This document shows positions 47,583-56,171 of a stretch of DNA of 64,000 nucleotides, in pieces. This DNA is from Methanoregulaceae archaeon UXB-2016 (lineage in GTDB: Archaea; Halobacteriota; Methanomicrobia; Methanomicrobiales; Methanospirillaceae), in assembly GCA_004332335.1 (NCBI GenBank), contig SISS01000008.1, positions 124,001-188,000 of the forward strand, read 5' to 3'. Below the pieces are notes generated by a model. It was not told the origin of the DNA. It saw only the letters and a list, made by a program, of their open reading frames with translations, and made no database searches. The position numbers and the translations under genes were made by a program. How positions within the stretch are numbered: the first letter of the stretch is position 1; the number at the start of each line of letters is the position of its first letter.

Positions 47583-48998
47583 ATGAACCGTTTATCCCGC
47601 ACAGCGTTCCTCCTCACGCTGGCTCTGCTTCTTGTTGCGGCCGTGCTCATGGCCGGTTGTACTCAGACGCAGCCTCTGACTGTCCAGCTCGGCGATCATC
47701 CGACCTACGGCAAGATCCTGACCGACTCGAACGGTCGGTCCCTCTATATCATCGCACGAGACACCCCGAATACCGGCATCATCGCCGACCTCGGCGAGGT
47801 GGCCCGCTTCTATCCCCCGTTCTTCGCCGAGAGCATGCCCGGTGAACGCGGGATCAACACCACCGAGTTTGGCATCCTGACCAGGCCCGACGGGAAGAAG
47901 CAGACCACGTTCCGCGGGTGGCCCCTCTATTACTACCTGAACGACCGGGCCGCCGGGGACGCCAAGAGCCAGGGCGCGAACAATAATACGTTCCTGGCCC
48001 GGCCGGACTACACGGTCATGGTCCTTGAGAACGTGAGTCTGGGTGTCTACCTGACCACGCCGGCCGGCCTCACCCTCTATGCCTCCGACAGCGCAAACAT
48101 CTCCGGAGACGCCACGGGATATCTCCCGTTCCACACCGCACCGATCGTCGGGCCGTCACCGCTCGTCCAGTCCGGCGATTTCTCCGAGGTCACGGGGCCG
48201 AACGGGGTCCGGCAGACCGCTTTCCAGGCTAGGCCGCTCTGGCTCTATAGCAGTGACCGAGCTCCCGGCATGATAGCCGTCGGGCCCGACGGCCTACGCC
48301 CGGTGGTCCTGGCCCCGTCAGGGAGCCTGAACAACCTGGGCGAGGCGCCCACGGCCGCACCGAGTCCGACGCCGACAGCCACGGCTGCGGCAGGGACCGC
48401 GGGGTCCGCCCCCACACTCGCCCGGACCACGGCGGCCGGCACAGCCCGGTCGGCCGACGACCCCTATACGGGAGGCGCTTATACCCCGACACCGTTCCGG
48501 ACCGTTCACGTGGTTAGCCAGTCCACGGAGACCGTTGCTCCCGGAGTGACCTGGACACCGGTCGTGACGGGAACCACGACCGCGCCCGGGACGGTCTCGA
48601 CCACGGTCCCGTCCGGATCGCCGACCGCGACCACCCTGCCGGCGACCCTGACGCCCGTCCAGACTGTGACGACCGTGCCGACGCCGACGAGCGTTCCGGC
48701 GACAACGGTGGCGACCTCGACCCCCGCCACCACGGTCCCGACGACGAACCCGGTGACCACCCTGCCGCCGACCTCGACCCCCGCCACCACGGTCCCGACG
48801 ACGAACCCGGTGACCACCCTGCCGCCGACCTCGGCACCGACGACGATCCTCACGACCGTTCCCATACCCGGGCCGACGACCCAGGCGACCACGATCTCGA
48901 CGACGCTACCGAACCCGCTCCCGCTCCCGACGACCCTACCGATGCTCCCTCCCATGCCGATCGCGTCGGAAGGTCTGGGCAACGGGACCGCAAGCTGA
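47583..48998 (+). CDS. COG4315-type repeat lipoprotein with Thr/Pro tail
   Basis: A 471-residue lipoprotein. A signal peptide and lipobox (LLVAAVLMAGCTQTQ) lead to two tandem Lipoprotein_15 (secreted repeat of unknown function) domains: LTDSNGRSLYIIARDTPNTG with GKKQTTFRGWPLYYYLNDRA, and TTPAGLTLYASDSANISGDA with GVRQTAFQARPLWLYSSDRA. From about residue 255 on the protein is an extended Thr/Pro/Ala/Val tail without globular features, including two 19-residue identical repeats. Likely anchored in the membrane by lipid and spanning the cell wall or S-layer; role unknown. Confidence 0.8.
   Translation: MNRLSRTAFLLTLALLLVAAVLMAGCTQTQPLTVQLGDHPTYGKILTDSNGRSLYIIARDTPNTGIIADLGEVARFYPPFFAESMPGERGINTTEFGILTRPDGKKQTTFRGWPLYYYLNDRAAGDAKSQGANNNTFLARPDYTVMVLENVSLGVYLTTPAGLTLYASDSANISGDATGYLPFHTAPIVGPSPLVQSGDFSEVTGPNGVRQTAFQARPLWLYSSDRAPGMIAVGPDGLRPVVLAPSGSLNNLGEAPTAAPSPTPTATAAAGTAGSAPTLARTTAAGTARSADDPYTGGAYTPTPFRTVHVVSQSTETVAPGVTWTPVVTGTTTAPGTVSTTVPSGSPTATTLPATLTPVQTVTTVPTPTSVPATTVATSTPATTVPTTNPVTTLPPTSTPATTVPTTNPVTTLPPTSAPTTILTTVPIPGPTTQATTISTTLPNPLPLPTTLPMLPPMPIASEGLGNGTAS
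48721..48834 (+). repeat. 57-bp tandem direct repeat, two copies
   Basis: Positions 48721-48777 and 48778-48834 differ only at the last base. Each encodes TPATTVPTTNPVTTLPPTS, so the copies keep the frame of the lipoprotein gene. The near identity indicates a recent duplication or repeated recombination in the low-complexity tail; length polymorphism between strains would be expected. Confidence 0.92.
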
Positions 48999-49245
48999 TC
49001 TCCTCCCCCCCTCTTCTGCCGCCGGGGTCACGGCCCGGCGGAACCGTGCTTCCGATACCCGGGAGCGGCGCCGTACGGGGCATGGTCGCCCCGCGGCTCC
49101 GACGGGGCACCGAAACCGATCGGGCCTGTATCGGGGCCGGTTCTCTGGGTGATGGCGGTGAACGATGCGGGCACCGTCCAGTTGTTTGGGCCGCCGTAGC
49201 AACGCGCTCCCGGGTGGTCCGTCTTAAAAAGAGTGAATCGTCGGA

Positions 49246-49798
49246 TCAGGGCAACGGGACGGGGACTGTGGTCGCCGCCCCGGACTGCGAGACCGTCTCG
49301 ACCGGTTCCGCCAGGGTGAACCTCGGAGCCGGGGTGTCGGGGACGGCCGGCATCGCGGCCGTGGTCGTCGTCTCCGTCGGGGTTCCGGTCATTGTCTCCG
49401 ACCCGATCGGCGTCGTGGTAAGCGTCCCGGTGACAGGTGTTCCCCCGGTGGGCGTCACGGTCGGGGCCGTATTCACGGTCGTGGGTGCCGGCGGAGTCGG
49501 GGTGGCGGTCGGTGAGGGCGATACGGTGGTCGTTGCCGCAGACGACCGGGGTGGTTGGCGGTTGTCACCGCCGTCTTCACAGTGGCGGTCTTCACAACGG
49601 TCGTCTGCGGCGATGTCGCGACCGTTGCGCCCGCGGACTGCGTGGCCGCGCCCGTGCCGTTCCCTGCGGGGACCGAGCCGGACTGGGGGTCGGCGTCGTG
49701 ACCGTGATCGTCCGCCCGTCCTGGCTCGTCGTGATCGTGCAGCCGGCCGTGGCGAGCACGAGCATGACCATGAAGGCGAGAAGTCGTCGATCTGTCAT
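49246..49798 (-). pseudogene. Thr/Pro-rich lipoprotein, frameshifted
   Basis: The 5' end encodes a lipoprotein signal (LLAFMVMLVLATAGCTITTS) and QDGRTITVTTPTP; the 3' end, in another frame, encodes a Thr/Pro-rich tail (TPTGGTPVTGTLTTTPIGSE to AATTVPVPLP). At least two indels between 49480 and 49720 separate them. The organisation resembles the tail of the neighbouring COG4315 lipoprotein on the opposite strand, but without its globular domains. Function unknown. Confidence 0.5.
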
Positions 49799-49822
49799 GC
49801 CCGCAAAGTTCGAGCCGGCACG

Positions 49823-50041
49823 TTATCGGACTGTCGATGGTCCGCCGTCTCCGATCACGGTCTTGACCCGTCCGACGCGGCCATCGGTCAGCCGGACCTT
49901 TATCCCGTGGGGGTGGGTCGCCGAGCGAGTCAGGAGCTCGGCCACGATCCCCTCGACCGTCTTGCCTGTCTGCTGGTCCTGCTTCTGGACGATTGCGACC
50001 CGGATCCCGGGCCGGATCGCGTCACGCCGCTCTCCGTTCAT
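49823..50041 (-). CDS. YwbE family protein
   Basis: A 72-residue protein of the YwbE (DUF2196) family. Characteristic segments are IRPGIRVAIVQKQDQQTGKT and TRSATHPHGIKVRLTDGRVG, followed by GRVKTVIG. It is a small beta-barrel-like protein of unknown role. It lies 26 bases downstream of the nitrogenase-like genes on the same strand and may be cotranscribed with them. Confidence 0.85.
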   Translation of the reverse strand: MNGERRDAIRPGIRVAIVQKQDQQTGKTVEGIVAELLTRSATHPHGIKVRLTDGRVGRVKTVIGDGGPSTVR

Positions 50042-50067
50042 CCCCACTCCCTGGGCGCCCTGGCTCT

Positions 50068-51201
50068 TCAAGCCTTTCGCCGCTCCGTGCAGGCGTTCAG
50101 CACGCTCTCGACCAGGGCGAGCGTCCCCTCGATCCCGGCAAGCGGGACCGCGGCGAGCCGGGCCCGGCCCCGGACCGGCGGAGCGAGCGGCACAAATGCG
50201 GCCCGAGGCGCAAGCCGTTCCTCGAACGAGGAGCCGAGCACGAGCTCGGGGCTGGTCGCCACGAGGGCCGCCTCGACCGTGCCGAGGTCGTCGGCGCGGA
50301 TCGTTCCCGGGCCGAGCGGCCCGGGCACCCCGTCCCGGTACCCGAGGAACACGCAGTCTGCATCGAGGTAGCGCTTGAGGAGCCGGGCGACGGCCCTGAC
50401 CACGGCATCGTCGCCGAAGAGTGCGGTCCGGGGTGGATCGTGCCGGGCGAGAAACTTGTCGCCGGCACGCGTGCACCGCTCCTCGGCCTCGCGGCACTCG
50501 GCCTCGACGGGAGTCATGTCGAGCTGGGGGTCGCGGTCCGCGAGCCGGGCAAAGGTCGTCAGGACGGCCTCGAGCCCCAGCAGGTCGCCGGCGCGCTCGC
50601 CCGGGCCGGCCGCGTAGGCCGGGTTGGCGACGACGGTCACGGGCGCGGCCTGCCAGACCGACTCGACCGGCCCGCCCGCGAACCGGGTTCCCGGTACGGC
50701 CCCGGCCAGGTGGAGGAGGCGTTCGCATTCGTGCAGGTTCCCGCGGGCGAACGGGTCGAGGGGCGAGAGCCCGTCGATTCCGACCGCGTCCGTCGTGTCG
50801 TCGACAACCGGTCGGAGGGCCGCGATCGCAGCTGCGTGGCCGGTCGGCGCCCCCCCGAGGAAGCCCGGAGCATCCACGACCGTGACCGGCAGGTCGGCAA
50901 GGAGGCCAGGGAGGTCCTCCCCGACGATCCCCGGCACACAGGTGTTCACAACCGCGACCCGGCCGTGTCGGGCGAGTGCGGTCCCGACCACGGTCCTGAC
51001 ACGTGCTCCGGCTCCGAGGACCGCGTCCTCGGCCGAGAGCTCCGTACAGCCGAGCTCGACCCGGAGGAGCGAGGAGGGGTAGAACCAGCAACCTGATGAG
51101 CCGTGGACCACGACTCCGAGCCCGGTGTACGCCGAGAGGCAGGCGACCGCCCCGACCATCGCGCAGGGCACGAGAGGCCCGGCCCGGCAGGCATCGGTCA
51201 G
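50068..51201 (-). CDS. Nitrogenase component 1-like protein, second subunit
   Basis: A 377-residue NifD/NifK superfamily protein. Near the N-terminus are ACRAGPLVPCAMVGAVACLS, VVVHGSSGCWFYPSSLLRVE and VVNTCVPGIVGEDLPGLLAD, giving the Cys residues that ligate a P-cluster-like [4Fe-4S] in nitrogenase-type enzymes. No ATG precedes the first conserved Cys; a CTG at 51201, overlapping the stop of the upstream gene (CTGA) and 8 bases behind GGAGG, is the likely start. It is a paralogue, not a copy, of the neighbour. Candidate roles are F430 ring formation or an uncharacterised reductase. Confidence 0.78.
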   Translation of the reverse strand: MTDACRAGPLVPCAMVGAVACLSAYTGLGVVVHGSSGCWFYPSSLLRVELGCTELSAEDAVLGAGARVRTVVGTALARHGRVAVVNTCVPGIVGEDLPGLLADLPVTVVDAPGFLGGAPTGHAAAIAALRPVVDDTTDAVGIDGLSPLDPFARGNLHECERLLHLAGAVPGTRFAGGPVESVWQAAPVTVVANPAYAAGPGERAGDLLGLEAVLTTFARLADRDPQLDMTPVEAECREAEERCTRAGDKFLARHDPPRTALFGDDAVVRAVARLLKRYLDADCVFLGYRDGVPGPLGPGTIRADDLGTVEAALVATSPELVLGSSFEERLAPRAAFVPLAPPVRGRARLAAVPLAGIEGTLALVESVLNACTERRKA

Positions 51202-52232
51202 AGCACCCGCCTCCAGCGTGCGAGGAGCCGGACGAGGCCGGCCGTCCCGACTGGTGCGGGCTCCGGGACCGGGACCGGGATGCCGGCCGGATGAATGGTC
51301 AGCTCGAGGGCGTCTGCGAGCTCGCAGACCCACTCTGGGGTTGCCGGAAGCCGGATCCGGCTCCCCGCCAAGTCGGCGAACCGGGCAAGGGCTGCCTCCT
51401 GATGAGCAGCCTCGGCCTCGCAGGCGGCGTCTGAGTCTTGGCCGAGCGCCGCACCGACCGCCCTCAGAAAGGCGAGCGTGGTCGAGAGGCCGACCGGGAA
51501 ACCGTCGACCCGGGGCGTCCCCGGCCGGATCGGGAGGCGGTCCGCGACGGGCGCGAGGGCGGGCTCCCGGAGCACGAGGAGATCGGCGCAGGGCAGGAGC
51601 CCGAGTCCGGCGGTCGGTGTATCGCGCACGAACCGGACCCCGACCTGGTGGTCGAGCCGCCCGAGGAGCCGGCCGAGCTCTTTCGCGTGGGCATCGGCCT
51701 CGAACTCGAGATTCTTCTCCCCCACAAGCGCGATCACGGGCTCCTCGCCCCCATCCGGGGCGGGAAGTCGGGCCGCGAGGGCGCCGTAGGCCTGCAGGGC
51801 GGCCTGCTCGCCCGCGAGGAAGCCCCCGCCCAGGAACCCGCCGGCCGGCACGACCACGATGGGGACACCGTCCACCCGTTCGGCCACGGCCTCGCAGTCG
51901 TCACCGATCGCCTCGGCCACGCAGGTCGAGAGGACCGCGATCGAGCCGGGCTCACGGCCCACGGCCTCGTCGAGGGCCCGGGCGAGCGCCTCCTCGCCGC
52001 CGAAGATCACCTCCTCCTCCCCCAAGTCGTCCGTGAGCAGGGCCGGCAGCCGGGCCCCGGGCTGGTCGAGGAGCGTGGTTAGGAGGAGCGAGACATGGTG
52101 GTGGGCGCAGCCGGCCGGGCCGTGGACGAGGGTCAGCCCGTCCGTAACCGCGGCCGCGACTGAGAGCGCGCCCGCGAGGGTGCACCCGTCAGAATGGCGG
52201 GGCGTGAGCAAAGGCGAGGGACTCGAGGGCAT
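51198..52232 (-). CDS. Nitrogenase component 1-like protein, CfbD-like
   Basis: A 344-residue nitrogenase component-1 family protein. The three expected cluster cysteines appear in [31 protein letters not shown] and [39 protein letters not shown] and [20 protein letters not shown] follow, with a second Rossmann-like half. CfbD of coenzyme F430 synthesis belongs to this group, but the presence of a second component-1 gene makes the exact role open. The ATG at 52232 overlaps the upstream gene by 44 bases; TTG at 52211 is an alternative. Confidence 0.78.
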   Translation of the reverse strand: MPSSPSPLLTPRHSDGCTLAGALSVAAAVTDGLTLVHGPAGCAHHHVSLLLTTLLDQPGARLPALLTDDLGEEEVIFGGEEALARALDEAVGREPGSIAVLSTCVAEAIGDDCEAVAERVDGVPIVVVPAGGFLGGGFLAGEQAALQAYGALAARLPAPDGGEEPVIALVGEKNLEFEADAHAKELGRLLGRLDHQVGVRFVRDTPTAGLGLLPCADLLVLREPALAPVADRLPIRPGTPRVDGFPVGLSTTLAFLRAVGAALGQDSDAACEAEAAHQEAALARFADLAGSRIRLPATPEWVCELADALELTIHPAGIPVPVPEPAPVGTAGLVRLLARWRRVL

Positions 52233-53010
52233 CCTGGGTGAGGGGTTGCGGGATCGAGAGGTCGGTATTCCGGAGCAGGTCGTCGGCGAGCCGGCGGTAC
52301 ACGGCCGCCTGGGGTGAGTCAGGGGCGTACTCGATCACGGTCCGGCGGTGGAGCTCGGCGAGCTGGACCACGCGGTCGCGGGGGATCGTGGCCACGAGCC
52401 GCGAACCGATCGCCTGGGCAAAGGCCCGGACCAGCTCCTCCTCGCGCTCCATCCCCTTCGCGTTCAGGATCACGCCCGCGAGCCGGCAACGGCAGCGGGG
52501 CCGTTCGGCCAGGCGTGCAATCGCCTTCGCGATGTTGTTGGCCGCGTACAGCGACATCAGCTCGCCCGACGTGACCAGGTAGACCTCCTCGGCGTAGCCC
52601 TCGCGCATGGGCATGGCAAACCCGCCGCAGACCACGTCGCCGAGGACGTCGTAGACGATCACGTCCGCCTCGAGAGCGCCGCGCTCCTCGAGGAGCTGGA
52701 AGGTCGCGATGATCCCCCTGCCCGCGCAGCCGATCCCGGGCTCGGGCCCGCCGGCCTCGACGCACCGGACCCCCGCATACCCGCACCGGACCACGTCCTC
52801 GAGCGCGACGCCGGCCGCACCCCGCTCGCGCACGAGCTCGAGCACGGTTGGGAGCGGCTCGCCGTGCATCAGCATCCGGGTCGAGTCGTGCTTGGGGTCG
52901 CAGCCGACCTGGAGGACCGATCGCCCGCTCTCCCCGAGCGCGGCCGAGAGGTTCGCCGAGGTCGTCGACTTGCCGATACCTCCCTTGCCGTAGAGGGCGA
53001 TCTGCTTCAT
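52189..53010 (-). CDS. NifH-like ATP-dependent reductase, CfbC-like
   Basis: A 273-residue nitrogenase iron-protein homologue that hydrolyses ATP to drive electrons onto a component-1 partner. It has the P-loop [16 protein letters not shown] at residue 8, [11 protein letters not shown], and both cluster cysteines, in [13 protein letters not shown] and [17 protein letters not shown]. Methanogens use such a protein (CfbC) with CfbD to reduce Ni-sirohydrochlorin a,c-diamide. It heads an operon of three overlapping genes. Genuine nitrogenase is unlikely because no nif accessory genes are present in the window. Confidence 0.85.
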   Translation of the reverse strand: MKQIALYGKGGIGKSTTSANLSAALGESGRSVLQVGCDPKHDSTRMLMHGEPLPTVLELVRERGAAGVALEDVVRCGYAGVRCVEAGGPEPGIGCAGRGIIATFQLLEERGALEADVIVYDVLGDVVCGGFAMPMREGYAEEVYLVTSGELMSLYAANNIAKAIARLAERPRCRCRLAGVILNAKGMEREEELVRAFAQAIGSRLVATIPRDRVVQLAELHRRTVIEYAPDSPQAAVYRRLADDLLRNTDLSIPQPLTQDALESLAFAHAPPF

Positions 53011-53093
53011 CCCTCGTGAATGGGGCTCCTGACCGGTTCAACCTTTCCGATGTTAGCGCAGGTGCGGTTGCGTTATTCGCGCCGGAGGGAGAC

Positions 53094-53429
53094 CTACTCG
53101 TGGATCATCACAAGCTGCATCTTGAACCGAGTCGTCGCGTACACCGCGTGGGGCACGTTTGCGGGCATGATGATCAGCTCTCCTTCCCGGAGCGCGAACT
53201 CGCGGTCGCGGATAGTCACGCGAGCCGTCCCCTCGAGCACGGTCACGATCGCGTCGTACGGGGCCGTGTGCTCGGGGAGCCCCTCTCCTTCGTCGAAGGC
53301 AAAGAGCGTGATCGTCCCCGCACGCTTGAAGACGAGCATGCGGGAGGCGACCGCACCCGGCTGGTAGTCGACGAGCCCGGCGAGGGGCTGGACCTGCTCC
53401 TTCTCGAGCTCGCGTCGTGGATCGACCAT
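53094..53429 (-). CDS. Cupin domain protein
   Basis: A 111-residue single-domain cupin starting MVDPRRELEKEQVQPLAGLV. The cupin strands are FAFDEGEGLPEHTAPYDAIV (motif 1, with the His and Glu) and GELIIMPANVPHAVYATTRF (motif 2). It could bind a metal and a small ligand. It is directly upstream of and on the same strand as the nitrogenase-like genes, 84 bases away, so a shared transcript is possible. No enzymatic function can be assigned. Confidence 0.85.
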   Translation of the reverse strand: MVDPRRELEKEQVQPLAGLVDYQPGAVASRMLVFKRAGTITLFAFDEGEGLPEHTAPYDAIVTVLEGTARVTIRDREFALREGELIIMPANVPHAVYATTRFKMQLVMIHE

Positions 53430-53466
53430 GGTCGAGAGGTGGGCGCACGAGAAGAAATAGATGGTG

Positions 53467-55657
53467 TCAGGAGACCGTGGTCCGGAACCTGCAGGCCGGC
53501 ACCCGGAGCTCGAATCTGGCACCCGCGCCCGACGTCCCGGTCTCGTGGATCTCGATCCCAGTGATCGCGAGGACCTCACGCGACAGGAAGAGGCCGAGGC
53601 CGGTGTTCTTCCCGACTCCGCGCTCGAAGACTCGCTCCCGTTCGGCCCTGTCGACGCCGACTCCGTCGTCCTCGACCACGAGGATGAGCGTCTCTCCGTC
53701 CCGTTCGGCCGAGGTCGTGCCAGCCCGGCGCGTTCGTTCCGAGGTCCTGGTAGTCGCGGGCGAACGCCATCTGCTGGCGGATCTCGGCGAGCGTGGCGGC
53801 CACACGGTCGAGGGGGTGGACGAGCCGGTTGTCCTGGTTCGAGATCCGGACGAGCTCGAGGAATCCCTCGGCCGCAAGCAGCCGGTTCTGGACGTCGTGC
53901 CGTGTCAGGGATGAGAGCAGGTGGAGCTTCCTGTTTGCCACGAGCAGGGCGTCCGCAGTCTGCCGCTCGACCGTGAGGTCGCGCCCCTGGGCGATTACGG
54001 CCTCGAGGGTCCGGCCGTCGCGCCCGTAGAGCGGGGCTGAGTTCCAGGCGAGGTCGCGGACCCCGCCACCCTGCTGGAGCACCGGGAGGAGAACATCCTC
54101 CCAGGGCGCTCCCGCGTTCGTCCGGGCGCACTCCCGCCGGGCCGTTTCACGGTGGGCGGGCGAGAAGAGCTCCTCGATCGGCATCCCGATAGCGTCCGTC
54201 GCCGCTCGGCCCGTCAGTCGCTCGGCGGCCCGATTGAACCGGACGATCCTTCCATCTGCATCCCAGACGACGATCGGGACGTTCGCATGCTCGATGAGCC
54301 CTTCGAGGAACCGCTCCTGTTCGAAGAGGTGCTGCTCCCGCTGGCGGAGCTCGTCCATACTCTCCTCGAGCTCCTCGTTTATGGCGCTCATCTCCTCGTA
54401 TGCGGATCCGAGGTCCTCGTTCGCCCGGACCAAGTCGAGCTCGGCCTGCTTGCGCTCAGTGATGTCCGTGAACATCGCGAACGAGCTGCTGAACTGGCCC
54501 GCCTCGTTGAAGGCCGGGTTGGCTGAGACATGTGTCCAGAGGACCGACCCGTCCCGACGACGGAGCCGGCGCTCGTACGCCCCAGGGACGCCTGCCCGCC
54601 GCTCGGCGCACCGGGCCTCGTGGTCCTCCTGCTCCTCCTCCACGACGAACTCGGCCACGCTTCGGCCGATCAGGGCATCGCGCGGATACCCGAGGAGCTC
54701 CGCCATCCGTTCGTTGACCACGACCGTGACAAACTCCGCATCCAGGATCCAGATCCCCTCGTACGCGGTCTCGACGATCCGCCGGTATCGGGCCTCGTTC
54801 TCGGTGGCCCGACGCTCGCTTGCGGCCAGGGTCTCGAGATTCCGGGCCAGCTCCCGGTTCGCCCGCTCCCGTTGCCGCTCGGCCGCCCGGAGCTCGGTCA
54901 CGTCCTGGTGGGTCCCGACCATCCGGAGAGCCCGGCCGGATCCGTCAAAGGTGATCACCTCGCCCCGGGCGTGGATCCAGCGCCACTCCCCGTCCCGCGC
55001 CCGCATGCGGAACTCGATCGTATAGCCCTTCCCCTGTTCGATGCGATGCCGGATCCGCTCCTCGACCACAGCGAGATCCTCCGGGTGGACGCAGCCCTGC
55101 CACCCGGCATAGCTCCCGGGGATCTCTCCCGGCTCGTACCCGAGCATCCGGAAGTATCGGTCCGAGAAGGCCGCCTCCCCCGTGACGAGGTTCCAGTCCC
55201 AGAGCCCCTCGTTGAGCGCCTCGAGGGTCAGTGCGTGCCGCTCCTGGCTCTCGCGGAGTGCTCGCTCGGCCTCCCGCTGCCGGACTGCCTGGAGGAGCTT
55301 GTGACGGAGCTCGGCGAACTGGGCGACCGGATCGCCGCCCTTCTGGATGTAGAAGTCGGCCCCGTGTTCGAGGGCCTGGATCACGACCTCCTCGCGTCCC
55401 CGGCCCGTGAAGAGCAGGAACGGGATGTCCGGGTTCTGCGCCCGAACCTCCCGGAGAAACGCGATCCCGTCCATGCCGGGCATCTGGTAGTCCGAGATGA
55501 TGGCCGCATACTTTCCGGACTCGAGCTGGGAGAGGCCCTCGCGGGCCGAGCCGGCGACGTCGACCTGGAAGTCGCCCGTACGCTCGAGGAAGATACGCCC
55601 GATCTCGAGCAGGTTCTTCTCATCATCAACGTAGAGCACCGGGATCACGGCGGGCAC
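53467..55657 (-). pseudogene. REC-PAS sensor histidine kinase with damaged ATPase domain
   Basis: A hybrid signalling protein. The receiver domain (VLYVDDEKNLLEIGRIFLER, phospho-Asp in ISDYQMPGMDGIAFL, Lys in IQKGG) is followed by three PAS domains with PAC segments, a coiled coil, and a phosphoacceptor helix LSSLTRHDVQNRLLAAEGFL. After DYQDLGTNAPGWHD near 53715 the frame changes and the sequence jumps to TLILVVEDDGVGVD; the N-box of the ATPase (roughly 60 residues) is missing. The G-box GVGKNTGLGLFL and C-terminus to 53467 remain. As written it should lack kinase activity. GTG start. Cytoplasmic, no membrane segment. Confidence 0.75.
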
Positions 55658-55715
55658 ACGGGATCATGGTGATGGAAGTGGTAAATACTTTCGAGACGCC
55701 GTGCATTCCCGTCGG

Positions 55716-56171
55716 TTATCGAACATCCATCGCCCGGATCGCGCCCGGGAGCCCGCCCCGGACCCCGTCCTCGCCGAAGAATGCCTTGCCGTCCACAACG
55801 GCCTCGGGGACGCCCCGGGGCGTGATGTTGAGAGCACGGTTCATGGTGTAATATCGGGTCATCTTCGTAGTATTCCGGTAGATCTCGACGAACTCGAACC
55901 GGAGGTCGGGGTGTTTGAGGCCCAGCTCCTCGACGAACGGCCGGAGCTCGTGGCAGGTATGGCAGTCGTCCCCCCAGAAGTAGAGGACGTCGGCGGTCTC
56001 GTCCACGAGCGGGTCCGGGGCCCCGGTCGATATGGGGGCCCCTGTCGGCATCCCGGCCGGAGCCCCCATCGGCGGCCCGGCCAGGGCCAGGCACCCGGAG
56101 ACGAGCAGGAGGAGCAGGCCGACGACCACCACTCCCCCAGACCGCAGAGCGGTGGCAATGGCGCCTCTCAT
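55716..56171 (-). CDS. Thioredoxin-like lipoprotein
   Basis: A 151-residue exported protein with signal and lipobox (VVGLLLLLVSGCLALAG), a short Pro/Gly/Ala spacer, then a thioredoxin fold with the redox motif YFWGDDCHTCHELRPFVEEL and the cis-Pro segment ITPRGVPEAVVDGKAF. It probably keeps disulphides or passes electrons outside the membrane. It overlaps the CPBP gene upstream by four bases (ATGA), so the two are one operon. Confidence 0.85.
   Translation of the reverse strand: MRGAIATALRSGGVVVVGLLLLLVSGCLALAGPPMGAPAGMPTGAPISTGAPDPLVDETADVLYFWGDDCHTCHELRPFVEELGLKHPDLRFEFVEIYRNTTKMTRYYTMNRALNITPRGVPEAVVDGKAFFGEDGVRGGLPGAIRAMDVR

Noticed and set aside
48500-48960. Possible CRISPR array or satellite in the Thr/Pro-coding region
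   Set aside because: The repeats are in-frame coding repeats without spacers of constant length; no cas genes are present.
50068-53010. Genuine molybdenum nitrogenase
   Set aside because: The component-1 proteins are too short (344 and 377 residues), lack the FeMo-cofactor His/Cys context, and no nifB, nifE or nifN genes are nearby.
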